A stretch of DNA of 64,000 bases from Fodinibacter sp963811825. Its GTDB lineage: Bacteria; Actinomycetota; Actinomycetes; Actinomycetales; Dermatophilaceae. Where the stretch lies: the NCBI GenBank assembly GCA_963811825.1, contig CAWESS010000036.1:1-64000 (forward strand), read 5' to 3'. Below the pieces are notes generated by a model that did not search any database, was not told the origin of the DNA, and saw only the letters and a list, made by a program, of their open reading frames with translations. How positions within the stretch are numbered: the stretch's first letter is position 1; every line of letters starts with the position of its first letter. Positions 1-9,716 of this stretch are shown here, piece after piece. Both the position numbers and the translations under genes were made by a program.

Positions 1-194
1 TCAGGGCCGACCCGAGGATCACGCTGCAGGACGGCACCGAGTCGTGGCCCGCCGTGGCGCGCGAGATCACCGGTGCCGAGCGCGACGCAGTGGTGGGCGC
101 GCTGCGTCGAGGCCTACCCGCCCTACGCCGAGTACCAGACCAAGACCGAGCGGCTCATCCCCGTGCTGCTGCTCGAGCGCGTCGGAGGGCTGAC
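1..194 (+). CDS. F420H2-dependent nitroreductase-family protein, C-terminal part
   Basis: The window opens inside this gene. Two frames read together give the C-terminal half of a deazaflavin (F420)-dependent nitroreductase/quinone reductase of the Ddn type. The recognisable pieces are TLQDGTESWPAVAREITG, then, after a one-base shift near 88-91, a segment with AYPPYAEYQ and IPVLLLERV. In the family this region closes the split beta-barrel that binds F420, and the enzymes reduce quinones or nitro compounds in the cytoplasm. Without a second indel the frame would run to 246, into the hairpin, so a stop near 194 (TGA at 192-194) is more likely. The substrate cannot be judged from this fragment. 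Confidence 0.75.
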
Positions 195-214
195 CGCCGT
201 TCCCGCCGAGCTGG

Positions 215-250
215 GTGCTCAGGTGGTTGCCAGGGCGACCACCTGAGCAC
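215..250. terminator. Hairpin terminator between convergent genes
   Basis: A 16-bp stem (215-230 with 235-250, one G-T pair) closes on a 4-base loop. It lies between the end of the nitroreductase and the end of the leftward membrane-protein gene. There is no T tract, as is common in actinobacteria. Its arms (GTGCTCAGGTGG / CCACCTGAGCAC) recur in the hairpin at 58171-58220. Confidence 0.7.
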
Positions 251-714
251 ACGACTCGGCGGATGTGCCGGCTCAGTCCGCCGACGGCGGCGCTGTCGGC
301 GTACTCGGCGGCCGCGGCGTCGCGCTCGACCTTGCGGAACCACAGCAGGCCGAGGACGGGCAGGACGAGCGGCACGAACCCGTAGCCCTGCCCGAAGTGC
401 GACCACACGGTCTTGTCGGGGAAGGCGTCGGGCACGAGGTAGGAGGCCGTGCCGACGACGAGGACGCCGACGAGCTCGACGGTGCACGCCCACACCCGAC
501 CCGCACCCACTGCCCGCCGCGGACGAGGCACCACGTCGCGAGGAGGTAGACCACCGCGGCCAGCGCGGAGAGGGTGTAGGCCAGCGGGGCCCGGTCGTAG
601 TAGCTCAGTGATCTGCAGCACCGAGCGGCCGGTCGCCGCGAGGGCGAGCACGCCGTAGACGACGACGAGCACCACGCCCGGGCCGCCGAGGGCCCGACGG
701 GTCGGATCAGGCAT
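250..714 (-). CDS. Small integral membrane protein, function unknown
   Basis: The protein is about 150 residues, read through at least two frames. It begins MPDPTRRALGGPGVV and continues with hydrophobic stretches (VVYGVLALAATGRSVLQI, LSALAAVVYLLATWCLV, VELVGVLVVGTASYLV) and ends with a predicted membrane segment (GFVPLVLPVLGLLWFRK). Four transmembrane helices are likely. The ATG overlaps the stop of the upstream gene by 8 bases (707-714), so the two membrane proteins are translationally coupled and probably act together. I do not recognise the family. The exact C-terminus is uncertain (about 250-273) because of frame changes. Confidence 0.6.
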
Positions 715-1077
715 AGGAGTTCCAGATCTGCTGCAGCCGCAGCAGCCATCACGGCGACGGCGAAGGCCCCGACGGCCAGCGAGCCCATCGCCCAGCGCGA
801 CTTCTCCTTGATCGCGAGGAACGCCGTGCCGAGCGGGATCACCGGCAGCGAGACGAGGTACGCCACGAAGGTCGCCTTCTCGGTCGCGTCGGTCGATGTG
901 CGCCGAGGCCGGACGAGGCCGAGCACCAGCAGCACGAGCAGCGCCGAGCTCGACGAGCCCGACGACGCGCCAGCAGCCGGTCGTCGATGAGCCGGTCCGC
1001 GACCGCGTAGTAGGCCGAGGCCACGAACAGCACGGCACGCCAGGGCCACGACGACGTAGGTCAGCGGGCTCGATCAC
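707..1077 (-). CDS. Small integral membrane protein, function unknown (coupled to downstream gene)
   Basis: The protein is about 120 residues. The GTG at 1077 opens with VIEP, followed by hydrophobic blocks VLFVASAYYAVADRLIDD, VVGLVELG and FVAYLVSLPVIPLGTAFLAI, the last then KEKSRWAMGSLAVGAFAVAVMA. It ends with RLQQIWNSYA at the TGA of 707-709. Three or four transmembrane helices are likely. At least three short frame changes lie in 400 bp, which points to sequence error rather than decay, since the third-position GC bias persists in each piece. It is the first gene of a two-gene leftward operon and is divergent from the alpha/beta hydrolase at 1145. No function is assigned. Confidence 0.6.
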
Positions 1078-1144
1078 GACGCCAACCCTAACCCGCGGGC
1101 GGGTCGCCGTCAGCGCTGGTCCAGGCCGGTGCCAGACTCGCCCC

Positions 1145-2083
1145 ATGACCAGTGCGCAGCTCGGTGACGTGACGATCGAGTACGAGGTGGACGGGCCCGA
1201 CGACGGCGAGCCGATGCTCCTCGTCATGGGCCTCGGCGCCCAGCTCGTGGCGTGGCCGCAGCGACGTCGTCGAGCGGGCTCGTGGACCGCGGCTTCCGCG
1301 TCATCCGGATGGACAACCGCGACATCGGCCTGTCGACGAAGACCGAGGGACCGGTGCCGACGCGGGCCGCGCTGTTCAAGGGCTTCGCCCACCGGCGCTA
1401 CGCGCGCGTCGGACTACCTGCTCTCCGACATGGCGGCGGACGCCGTGGCGCTGCTCGACCACCTCGACGTCGTCGCGGCTCACGTCGTCGGGGTGTCGAT
1501 GGGCGGGATGATCGCCCAGCAGCTGACCATCGACCACCCCGAGCGGGTGCTCAGCCTGTGCTCGATCATGTCGAACACCGGCAACCGCCGGCACGGCACG
1601 GTGTCGCCGCGCCTGCTGCCCACGGTGGCCATGTCGATGTCGGCGCCGCGGCCCGAGGACCCCGCCGAGGCCGAGCGGCTCGCCGTCGAGGGGTTCCGGC
1701 TCATCGCCGGGCCGCACTTCGACGCCGACGAGATCGGCGGGATGGTGCGCACCGCCATCGGCCGCAACGTCAACCCGCTCGGCACGATCCGCCAGCTGGT
1801 CGCCATCCAGGCCAGCCCCGACCGCACGGCCGGCCTGCGCGAGGTGCGGGTGCCGACCCTGGTCATCCACGGCCTGCGTCGACCAGCTGGTGATGCCGAG
1901 CGGCGGCATCGCGACCGCGCGCGCGGTGCCCGGCTCGCGGCTCATCGCTGTTCCCCGACATGGCCCACGACCTGCCCGGCCCGCGCCGGGCCGAGATCGT
2001 CGAGGAGATCGCCGCAACGCGGCGCGGGCGACGCAGCGTGCCCGCGGGCGACGACGCCGGCGGCCGGAGCCGGCTCGGCCTAG
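1145..2083 (+). CDS. Alpha/beta-hydrolase fold esterase-like protein
   Basis: A cytoplasmic alpha/beta hydrolase of about 300 residues, resembling the methylesterase-like (RdmC/AclR-type) group. The oxyanion-hole strand LLVMGLGAQLVAWP is followed by MDNRDIGLS, the nucleophile elbow GVSMGGM (Ser in G-x-S-x-G), the acid-bearing strand VIHGLVDQLV (after correcting a shift near 1873) and the histidine segment DMAHDLPGPR. All members of the Ser-Asp-His triad are therefore present. Frame changes occur near 1258, 1405, 1873 and 1950, while the homology runs on, so the gene is probably intact in the organism. The ATG at 1145 is well placed ahead of SAQLGDVTIEYEV. The substrate is unknown. Confidence 0.8.
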   Translation: MTSAQLGDVTIEYEVDGPDDGEPMLLVMGLGAQLVAWPQRRRRAGSWTAASASSGWTTATSACRRRPRDRCRRGPRCSRASPTGATRASDYLLSDMAADAVALLDHLDVVAAHVVGVSMGGMIAQQLTIDHPERVLSLCSIMSNTGNRRHGTVSPRLLPTVAMSMSAPRPEDPAEAERLAVEGFRLIAGPHFDADEIGGMVRTAIGRNVNPLGTIRQLVAIQASPDRTAGLREVRVPTLVIHGLRRPAGDAERRHRDRARGARLAAHRCSPTWPTTCPARAGPRSSRRSPQRGAGDAACPRATTPAAGAGSA

Positions 2084-2099
2084 GTCGCTCGCGCGCCCG

Positions 2100-3369
2100 T
2101 CAGGGGCCCCGCAGGGCGTCGGCGACCGCGTCGACGAGCAGGCCGACCTCGTCCTCGGTGACGACGAGCGGCGGCGCCAGGCGGATGGTCGACCCGTGGG
2201 TGTCCTTGGCGAGGATGCCGCGGCTCATCAGCCGCTCGCACAGCTCGCGACCGCTGGGGCCGCCCGGCTCGATGTCGAGGCCCGCCCACAGGCCGCGCAC
2301 GCGCACGGCGGACAGTCCGTCGCCGCCGGGGCGGCCGACGAGCGGGGCGAGCCGCTCGGCCAGGACCGCGCCGAGTGCGGTCGCGCGCGCGCTGGAACTC
2401 ACCCTCGGCGAGCATCGTGACGACCTCGTGGCCGATCGCCGCGGCGAGCGGGTTGCCGCCGAAGGTGGAGCCGTGCGAGCCGGGGGTGATGACGTCGAGC
2501 ACCTCGCGGTCGGCGGCGATGGCGGAGACCGGGTAGAGGCCGCCGCCGAGCGCCTTGCCCAGGACGTAGATGTCGGGCACGACGTCCTCGTGGTCGCACG
2601 CGAAGGTGCGCCCGGTGCGGGCCAGACCCGACTGGATCTCGTCGGCGACCATCAGCGCGCCGGCCTCGTCGCAGATCGCCCGGACCTCGCGCAGGTAGCC
2701 CTCGGGCGGGATGACGACGCCGCCCTCCCCCTGCACCGGCTCGAGGAGCACGGCGACGGTGGCGTCGTCGACCGCGTGCCGCAGGGCGTCGGCATCCCCG
2801 TAGGTCACCGTGCGGAACCCCGGTGTGTAGGGGCCGAACTCGTCGCGGGCGACCTTGTCGTCGGAGAAGCTGACGATGGTCGTCGTGCGGCCGTGGAAGT
2901 TGCCCTCCATGACCACGATGTTCGCGGTGTTCTCGGGCACGCCCTTGACGCGGTAGCCCCACTTGCGGGCGACCTTGAGGGCGGTCTCGACGGCCTCGGC
3001 GCCGGTGTTCATCGGCAGGATCGACGTCCTTGCCGGTGAGGCCGGCCAGCGCTTCGGCGAAGGGGCCGAGCTGGTCGTTGTGGAAGGCGCGGCTGGTGAG
3101 GGTGAGCCGGGCGAGCTGCTCCTGGGCGCGGGCGACGAGGCGCGGGTGGCCGTGGCCGAAGTTCAGGGCGGAGTAGCCGGCGAGGCAGTCGAGGTAGCGC
3201 CGCCCTCGACGTCGGTGACCCAGGCGCCCTCGCCGTGGGTGAGCACGACCGGCAGCGGGTGGTAGTTGTGCGCGGCGTACCGCTCGACGAGCGAGATCTG
3301 TGCGGCGGTGCGGGCGCCGCGGCCGTCGGGCGCGGGGCCGGGGTCTGCCTGGGTGTGCTGGGACGTCAT
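2100..3369 (-). CDS. rocD: Ornithine aminotransferase (ornithine--oxo-acid transaminase)
   Basis: A PLP-dependent class III aminotransferase of about 420 residues. It converts ornithine and 2-oxoglutarate to glutamate semialdehyde and glutamate in arginine/ornithine catabolism. Visible landmarks are the N-terminal AHNYHPLPVVLTHGEGAWV, LDCLAGYSALNFGHGHP, MNTGAEAVETALKVARKWGY, the PLP-phosphate region, LLEPVQGEGGV, the aspartate in MVADEIQSGLARTG, the Schiff-base lysine in VLGKALGGGLYPVSA, and GSHGSTFGGNPLA. The ATG at 3369 has a GAGGAGG ribosome site just upstream. Frame changes lie near 3195, 3015 and 2398. Rare upstream or downstream arginine genes are absent here, so its operon context says little. 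The family assignment is strong. Confidence 0.93.
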
Positions 3370-3473
3370 CGTCGCCTCCTCGCTCCGAGCGTAGCGAGGC
3401 GGGTCGGCCGTGACGGGACCCGGCGCGACGGCATCGGGTGGGCGCGCCGGCACGGCTCCGGCCGGGCGTCGGC

Positions 3474-3862
3474 TCAGGCCGCCGGGCCGCTCGGAGCCAG
3501 CACGAGGTAGCCCTGCGCGGCGAGGATGACGACGACGGCGGCCAGCTTCCCGGCCGGCAGTGAGCTGTCGAAGGGATCCGGTCGATGACGAGGATCCCCA
3601 CCTGCAGCAGCACGATCCAGCCCATGGTGACGACGGCCAGCTCGGCGTACTGCAGCGACGACGCGTAGACCCAGAAGAGCACGAGGAACGACAGCGCGCC
3701 GAGGCCGAGGGCCGAGGGTGTTCTGCTTCTCGGCCCACTCCTTGGCGGCGAAGGCGCCGACCAGGTCCAGGGCGGCGAGCGCGCCATGCGCAGGGTCGCG
3801 ACGACCGGCAGCGGCCATGACGCGGGCAGCTTGATCAGTGGCAGTGCGTCGAGCACGGCCAT
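3474..3862 (-). CDS. Four-helix membrane protein, function unknown
   Basis: About 128 residues, assembled from three frames: MAVLDALPLIKLPASWPLPV, then LDLVGAFAAKEWAEKQN, then FLVLFWVYASSLQYAELAVV with GWIVLLQVGILVIDR, and a C-terminus KLAAVVVILAAQGYLVL. Three or four hydrophobic helices are evident, with a charged loop (AAKEWAEKQN) after the first. A GGAGG site lies 7 bases before the ATG at 3862. It sits between the patatin gene and rocD on the same strand, but spacing (about 120 bp to the patatin, 104 bp to rocD) does not force an operon. No family is recognised. Confidence 0.6.
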
Positions 3863-3982
3863 GGGGTTCCTCCGACCTGCGGTGGGCCACCGGGGTCCGT
3901 GGCCCTCACCGGTGAAGAGTTCCAGGCTCCGGAGTCACCGCGGCCGCTGACGGCGGTCGACCGGCGAGGCCGGCGCGGCCGG

Positions 3983-4923
3983 TCAGTCGGCCCACATCTC
4001 GCCGACGCGGTCGGCGATCCGGGCGCCGTGGGCACGGGCGGTCTCGAAGGTTCCGGCGCCGCGGCACATGTCGAGCGGGTTGGCACCCATCGCCCACAGG
4101 TCCCTGGCGTCGGGGACGACGAGGTGGGTCCTCGCCCGTGGCCTGAGCGTGAGCAGCTGCACCCGCGGCAGGTCGCGCAGGTGGGAGCCGACCGGGTACG
4201 GCGAGAGCACCAGCACGCGGCGGTGGCCCGCGGCCAGGTCGACGTTGGCGATGCTGCGCAGCCCGCCGTCGACGTACCGGCGGCCGCCGACCTCGACGGC
4301 GGGGAACACGCCCGGCACGGCGCAGCTCGCCGCGACGGCGCGCTCGAGCGGGACGCCGCTGGCGTTGTCGAAGACGACCGAGGTGCCGGTCTGCGCGTCG
4401 ACCGCCGTCACGAACAGCCGGCCCTCGCGGCCACGGCCTTGCCGACCAGGCCCGAGGCCGATCGCCCTGCAGCCAGTCCTCCTCGCTCGTCGTCTGCGCC
4501 GTCAGGGCGGCCCGGCCGACGAGGGCGCGGCCCTGGCGCTTGTCGAGGTGCAGCTGGGCGCGCACGTAGCGGGCGGCGTCGGACGGGCCGAGCCGGCCGT
4601 AGCTCGCCAGCGGGGCACCCTCCTGGATGCGGGTGAAGGCGTTGCCCTCGTCGGTGCCGACGCGGAGGTGGGCCGCGACCATCGACCCTGCGGAGGTGCC
4701 GATCATCGTGTCGGCGTCGCGCACGTCGATGCCGCCGTCGCGCAGGCCGATGATGATGCCGGCCTCCCAGGCGATGCCGGTGGCTCCCCCGCCGGCGAGC
4801 ACGAAGGCGCGGTCGAGCCCTTCGGTGGGACGGCTGCCAGTCCTCGAACGGGCCGTCGCCGTGCTCAGCGCCTCGCGGGGCGCTGCCGTTCGGTGCGGCG
4901 ACGTGGACCACGTTCTCACTCAC
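3983..4923 (-). CDS. Patatin-like phospholipase
   Basis: A patatin-family lipid acyl hydrolase of about 310 residues. The glycine-rich oxyanion loop LAGGGATGIAWEAG, the nucleophile elbow IGTSAGSM (G-x-S-x-G) and the catalytic aspartate in YVDGGLRS are all present, giving the Ser-Asp dyad. A typical loop (SCAVPGVFPAVEVGGRRYVD) precedes the aspartate. The GTG at 4923 (SENVVHVAAPNGS) is the most upstream start; frame changes lie near 4840 and 4450. No signal peptide is visible, so it probably acts on membrane lipids from the cytoplasm. The C-terminal helix carries FETARAHGARIADRVGEMW. It is alone rather than in an obvious operon. Confidence 0.87.
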
Positions 4924-4993
4924 CCCCCCATTGTCTCCGCGGGCCGAGCGGCTCCGGACCACCGGGCGCGTGAGTGTGCTCACCTGCCGCGGC

Positions 4994-5050
4994 TCAGGCG
5001 TGCGCCAGCACCGCGCACGGCCCGTGCCGCAGCGCCCGGCTCGCGCACCG
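4994..5050 (-). pseudogene. Possible 3' scrap of a universal stress protein gene
   Basis: The last 18 codons before a TGA read RCASRALRHGPCAVLAHA. This resembles the C-terminal nucleotide-binding strand of universal stress proteins (S-x-ALRH-x-PC-x-VLV). Nothing upstream continues the homology, and a stop occurs nearby. The match is short and may be chance. Confidence 0.25.
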
Positions 5051-5177
5051 TGCGGCCAGCACCGCCGCTCAGCGGAGCGTGGCCAGCTCGGCTCGCGGCA
5101 CGTGGCCGTGCGGCGCTGACAGGCATCGTGTGCCACATGGGCCGGCCCAGAGCGGCTCGCCGGGAAGGCGTTCTGGC

Positions 5178-5898
5178 TCAGACGAGGCTGGTGGAGGTGC
5201 GGCGGGCGGCGTTCGCCGGCAGCACCCGGACGGCCTCGAGGGGGACGCTGACCAGCTCGTCGTCGTCGACCCGAACCTGGCAGCGGACCGCGCCCACGAG
5301 CTCGACCTCGCCCGCCAGGCCCTGCCACAGACCGGCCGACGACCTCCACGAGGTCACCGACGCGCGGCGTCGCCGTGAGTGGCTCCGTCGGGCGCCGGGT
5401 CGCGGCGAGGGCGGCGAGCTGAGCGGCGTACGTGCCGGGCAGGGTCGCCGGCCGCCCGCGGTAGGTCCAGGTGAACAGGTGGCGCGGGTCGAAGCGACGG
5501 GAGCACTCACCGCACGACATCAGGCGCGCCGGCGCGCGGTGCCGGTGCTTCTCGTGACCGGCCGGGCAGCGACCGACCCAGTCGCCGGGCACCCGCGGCG
5601 CGTCGGACGACACGCACCGCTCACCGCTGCAGCCGATCGCCCGGGCCTTGGCCCGCCAGACGGCGTCGTGCCCGTGCTGCGGCCCGACCAGGGCGTGCGC
5701 GATCTCGTGCAGGATCGTGTCGAGAACCTCGTCCTCGGAGTGCAGCGCGGTGAGTGGTGCGCTCAGCCCGATCTGGCGCTTGGCGAAGCGGCAGACGCCG
5801 GCGCGGGTCTTGGCCCGGTCGGCCACGATGGTCCAGTCGTCGAGCCCGTGCTCGCGCAGGAGGCGGCGCCCGGTGGCCAGTGCTCGCGTGACCTCCAT
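5178..5898 (-). CDS. SprT-like zinc metalloprotease-domain protein
   Basis: About 240 residues. A SprT-like domain spans residues 1-160: DTILHEIAHALVGPQHGHD carries the zinc-binding HExxH plus a downstream histidine. A zinc-ribbon-like tail follows, with cysteines in IGCSGERCVSS, GRCPAGHEK and MSCGECSRRF. SprT/Spartan relatives cleave proteins, including DNA-protein crosslinks; the bacterial role is less clear. The ATG at 5898 follows GAGGGGAGGCGACG, a good ribosome site. A frame change near 5340 joins the conserved domain to a basic C-terminal module (VRCQVRVDDDELVSVPLEAV). The protein lacks a signal peptide and should be cytoplasmic. Confidence 0.82.
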
Positions 5899-6162
5899 CG
5901 TCGCCTCCCCTCGTCGCGTGGATGCCGTGTCCGGCTGCTCAGGTCGTGTGCTCGTGCATCGACCCTAAGCGCGGCCACCGACAACGCCGGGCACCGACGC
6001 CCTCGGTGCGCGCGGATCTGTGGACAGCGTGGCCGCCGAGCGCGACCTGTGGACGAGCCGACAGGCATCCTTGAGCCGCGGCGGCAGCACTCGCACATCC
6101 GGCAGCGCCACTGGGCGACCGGCGCGTCTGCCGGGCAGGCCAGTCCGCTGCTCCGCGCGGGG

Positions 6163-7085
6163 TCAGTGGGTGTAGAGCCGTGCGGTGGCCTCCCGGACGG
6201 TGAGGGTCACGGCGTGCCCTCGCAGGTCGACGTCGCCGGGGATGTCGAACCACTGGCTCCCGCCGACCCGGAACTGCCCGGTGTAGACGATGTCGGCCCG
6301 GACCTGGTGCTCCCCGGTTGGCGTGTACGTGGCCCGGATGTCGCCCGTCGGGTGCGGGCCACCCGAGCGAGGTCGTGGGACCGATCGTCGTCGTGCCGAG
6401 GTGGTAGGTGATCGACTTCAGCCGCGGCCGCACCTCGATGTGGTAGCCGAGCAGGCGGGCCGGGTCCGGGGTGTCGACCTCGTCCGGGTCCGAAGCCGGC
6501 CTTCGGGAACCGCACCTCGAAGAAGGTCGGCAGGTTGACCAGCGTGACGTCGCCCTCGGGCTGGATGTTCACCGTCGGCACCGAGAAGTCGGTGTCATGG
6601 AACGCGTCCCTGATCATCGCCATGGCTGAGTCGCTGGCCGACACCAGGAACGCGGCTCGGCAAGCAGGTTGTCGCCAATGGTTCGCCAGTCGCCCTCCGC
6701 GCCAGAAACTGGGTTGCCCGCCTGGTCCACCTCTCGGACGTGAACATGCCATCGCTGGGCCAGGTCCGATGCGAAGGTCGGTCGTTGAGCAGAAGATGAA
6801 GGAGCGACCGCAAAGCAGGTCGTCGCTCGGCGAGCCGGGTAGCCGAGGTCCGCAGACGGAGGTGGCGGCGTACTCGGACCACGGACCCTTGTCGCTGAGT
6901 TGCGAAGCCTGCCATCGGACCGCATTTCCTCGAGGTCCTCGGCGAGCACATTGATCCGCACTCCGTCCCCATTGCCAGCATCACCCCAAGGCCCTCTGGC
7001 GACTCTTCGGCCGAAGCCGTTTCGACGCCACTGGCCAACACCAGGATGGCGACAAGCTACTCGCCAATGCCACTCGAGGCGCCAC
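6163..7085 (-). CDS. Predicted secreted protein, function unknown
   Basis: About 300 residues in several frames. After correcting a one-base shift near 7055 the N-terminus reads as a signal peptide, with hydrophobic core LVAILVLASGVETASA and an Ala-x-Ala cleavage site before EESPEGLG. The mid part contains RINVLAEDLEEMRSDG and HVHVREVDQAGNPVSGAEGD. The C-terminal third is beta-rich (NIQPEGDVTLVNLPTFFEV, GYHIEVRPRLKSITYHLG, QWFDIPGDVDLRGHAV). The GTG at 7085 or an ATG at 7092 may be the start. It follows the lipoprotein gene on the same strand, with starts and stops only about 20 bp apart, so the two are probably one transcription unit. Its base composition is lower in GC than its neighbours. 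No family is recognised. Confidence 0.55.
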
Positions 7086-7108
7086 CTGCCATCCCCCCAC
7101 TTCAGCCG

Positions 7109-7680
7109 CTATGGCTCGCGTGATGTCACGCCTCGGGTACGAGTCAACGACTTCCCCAGAGGCGCCACGACGTTCACATCGTTCTCGGTGAGTTCGGCGT
7201 CGAAGGCGACCTCGGATGCGCCCGATCGAAGGACCTTCAACTGCCGGACGGAGATGGGCGGTTCGTCGATATCGCTGACCATCTTCCTTCAGACCCGCCG
7301 CGACCTTCGTGAGGTCGCGACAGGACTGAGCAGTCTTGGTTGCGTGGCGCTCGATGAGGTCGGGATCCGGCACAGTCCAAGCACTTGCCGACCTGTTCAA
7401 TGAAGTAGCGGACGAAGGCTTCGGCTCCCTTGTCGGACTTCACCCGGGCGGCGGCGGGGATGTCGACCGACGGGCTCGGCGACGGGGTCGCTGACGACGG
7501 CGACGCGCTCGGGGTCGCACTGGTCGCCGACGCGGACGGGCTCGTCGTCGTCGGCGGGGTCGCCTCGGACTGGCACCCGGCAAGCAGCCCCGCCACCACC
7601 ATCGTCCCCAGCCCGACCCGTCCCACCGCGCCGAGCCCCCTGGCCCGGCTGGACGGCATCCAGGTCTTGCGTCGTTCCAT
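7109..7680 (-). CDS. DUF6318-like lipoprotein
   Basis: About 190 residues. The signal sequence MERRKTWMPSSRARGLG continues through a hydrophobic core to a lipobox, VVAGLLAGC, so the protein is predicted to be lipid-anchored on the outer face of the membrane. A Ser/Thr/Pro-rich linker (residues 40-65) precedes VDIPAAARVKSDKGAEAFVR and YFIEQVG. This resembles the start of the DUF6318 domain (proline-alanine, then GA-x-AFVRYY). After a shift near 7375 the frame continues with CRDLTKVAAGLKEDG and SVRQLKVLRSG, ending VTSREP at 7109. The ATG at 7680 faces the SulP gene across a 104-bp divergent promoter region. Function unknown. Confidence 0.7.
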
Positions 7681-7784
7681 GCGTCCCCTCCCCGGCCGCC
7701 CCTCGTCGACCCCGCACGGAAAACGCTAGCCAAAACCTCCGACTTCGCCACTCGAGTTGTCCACAGGCAGGAGCGCCACCACCC

Positions 7785-9716
7785 ATGGTGCCGCCGCACC
7801 CGAAAGGGCAAAGCGGCAGACTGTCCTCCGTGCACCTCCGAGCGCCGGGCCTCCCGATCGGCCTGCGTCTGCTGCGCGGGTACACCGGGCGACACCTGCC
7901 GGCCGACGTCCTGGCCGGGCTGCTCGTCGCCGCCCTGGCCATCCCCCAGTCCCTCGGCTACGCCGTCGTCGCCGGGGTGCCGGTGCAGGTCGGCCTCTAC
8001 ACGCTGCCACCGGCCCTGCTCGCCTACGCGCTGTTCGGCACCTCGCGGCTGCTCTTCGTCGGCCCGGTCTCGACGGTGTCGGTGCTGTCCGGGTCGATCG
8101 TCCGGGTCCTGTCAGGCGGCGACGCCGAGCTGGCCGTGCAGATCACCTCGGTGCTGGCCATCACGGCAGGGGTCGTGCTCGTCGTCGTCGGGCTGCTGCG
8201 CCTGGGCTGGGTGGCCCAGTTCCTCAGCGAGCCCATCGTCACCGGCTTCGTCGCCGGGCTGGTCGTGCTCATCGTCGTCGGTGAGATCCCCGCCCTGGCC
8301 GGGCTCGCCGCGCCCACCGGCGGGATCCTCGAACGCATCGCCGTGCTGGTGCGCGACTTCGGCGAGTTCCACGGCTTGACCATGGTCGTCGGGCTCACCT
8401 CGCTCGCCGTGCTGTTCGGCGGCTCTCGACTGGCGCCGCGGGTGCCCTGGTCCCTCATCGTGCTCGTCGGCGGCATCGTCGTGTCGACCCGGCTCGACCT
8501 CGCCGAGAAGGGGGTCAAGGTCGTCGGCGACGTGCCCACCGGCATCCCGATCCCGTCCATCCCGATCGTCGACGTCTCGCTCTGGAGCGGCATCATCACC
8601 GGGGGCCTGGCCATCGCCGCGGTCGGCATCGCGGAGGGTCTGGCCGCCGTGCGCACCTTCGCCCCCAGCGGCGCCGCCATGGACCCGGCGACCGACGACC
8701 AGGAGTTCGTCGCCCACGGCGCCTCCGACCTCGCGTCCGGGCTCTTCGGTGGGATGGGTGTGGGCGGGTCGCTCTCGAAGACCGCCGCCAACGCCCGGGC
8801 CGGCGCCTACACCCAGATGAGCGGTGTGGCCGCCGCGGTCGTCGTGCTGGGGTTCGTGCTCTTCGCCGCCGGGCTGCTCGCGAACCTGCCACGCACCGTC
8901 CTGGCCGCGATCGTCATCCACGCCGTGTGGGGACTGGTGAGCATCTCCTCGTTCCGGCGGTATGCCGCTGTGCGACGCAACGACTTCCTCGCCGCCGTCG
9001 TGGCGTTCGTGGGCGTAGTCCTGCTGGGGCCGCTCAACGGGCTCCTGATCGCCATCGGGCAGTCGCTGCTCGGGCTGGTCTACCGCTCGATGCAGGTGGA
9101 GATCGACGAGATGGGCCGGGTCGAGGGCGAGAAGGCGGCGTGGGGGTCGGTCGCCAACGACCCGTCACGCCGCACGTACCGCGGTGTCAACGTGCTGCGC
9201 CCGGACGGGCCACTGTTCTGGGCGAACGCGAACTCCGTCGTGCAGCGCATCGAGACGATGGCGCGCGTCACAAGAAGCGCCTGTACGCCGTCGTGCTCGA
9301 CCTCGAGGCGACCAACCAGATGGACACGACCACGCGCCGAGCGGCTGCAGCAGATGACGCTGCGGCTGCGGGCTCGGGGCGTGGACCTCTACCTCGTGCG
9401 CGTGTTCGGCAACGTGCGCGACGTGCTGACCCGTTCGGGCTTCCTCGACGAGCTCGGGAGCGAGCACGTGTGGCACTCCATCGCTGCGGGGGTCAAGGCG
9501 GCCCGGTCGGCGCCCCGGATCGTCCTCGTGCCAGACGGAGCGCCGCCCGCCGCCGACCTCACCGAGGCACCGGTGACCGGGCCGGATCAGCCGGAAACGG
9601 ACGAGCCCGAGCCGGTGGAACCCGAGCCCGACGAGCCGGAGAACGGGATGCACGGAGAGCACATCGCCTCCAAGCGCGTGCCCGACGAGGAGCCGGGCAC
9701 GCGACCTCAGGGGTAG
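7785..9716 (+). CDS. SulP-family anion transporter with STAS domain
   Basis: About 640 residues, the usual SulP length. Roughly ten to twelve hydrophobic segments start with DVLAGLLVAALAIPQSLGYA, the family signature region, followed by GLYTLPPALLAYALFGTSR and the conserved GGMGVGGSLSKTAANARAGA. The C-terminal part after residue 460 is a STAS domain (RTYRGVNVLRPDGPLFWAN, then VVLDLEATNQMDTT, then LRARGVDLYLVRVFGNVRD). Family members exchange sulfate, bicarbonate or dicarboxylates; the substrate is not evident. Two compensating one-base shifts at about 9270 and 9340 scramble some 25 codons of the STAS domain, most likely sequencing error. A GTG at 7830 is an alternative start. The tail is acidic (EPEPVEPEPDEPEN). 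Confidence 0.92.
   Translation: MVPPHPKGQSGRLSSVHLRAPGLPIGLRLLRGYTGRHLPADVLAGLLVAALAIPQSLGYAVVAGVPVQVGLYTLPPALLAYALFGTSRLLFVGPVSTVSVLSGSIVRVLSGGDAELAVQITSVLAITAGVVLVVVGLLRLGWVAQFLSEPIVTGFVAGLVVLIVVGEIPALAGLAAPTGGILERIAVLVRDFGEFHGLTMVVGLTSLAVLFGGSRLAPRVPWSLIVLVGGIVVSTRLDLAEKGVKVVGDVPTGIPIPSIPIVDVSLWSGIITGGLAIAAVGIAEGLAAVRTFAPSGAAMDPATDDQEFVAHGASDLASGLFGGMGVGGSLSKTAANARAGAYTQMSGVAAAVVVLGFVLFAAGLLANLPRTVLAAIVIHAVWGLVSISSFRRYAAVRRNDFLAAVVAFVGVVLLGPLNGLLIAIGQSLLGLVYRSMQVEIDEMGRVEGEKAAWGSVANDPSRRTYRGVNVLRPDGPLFWANANSVVQRIETMARVTRSACTPSCSTSRRPTRWTRPRAERLQQMTLRLRARGVDLYLVRVFGNVRDVLTRSGFLDELGSEHVWHSIAAGVKAARSAPRIVLVPDGAPPAADLTEAPVTGPDQPETDEPEPVEPEPDEPENGMHGEHIASKRVPDEEPGTRPQG

Noticed and set aside
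1145..2083. Alpha/beta hydrolase as a pseudogene because of four frame changes
   Set aside because: All catalytic elements and codon bias survive on both sides of each shift, and neighbouring housekeeping genes show the same kind of shift; sequencing error is the simpler explanation.
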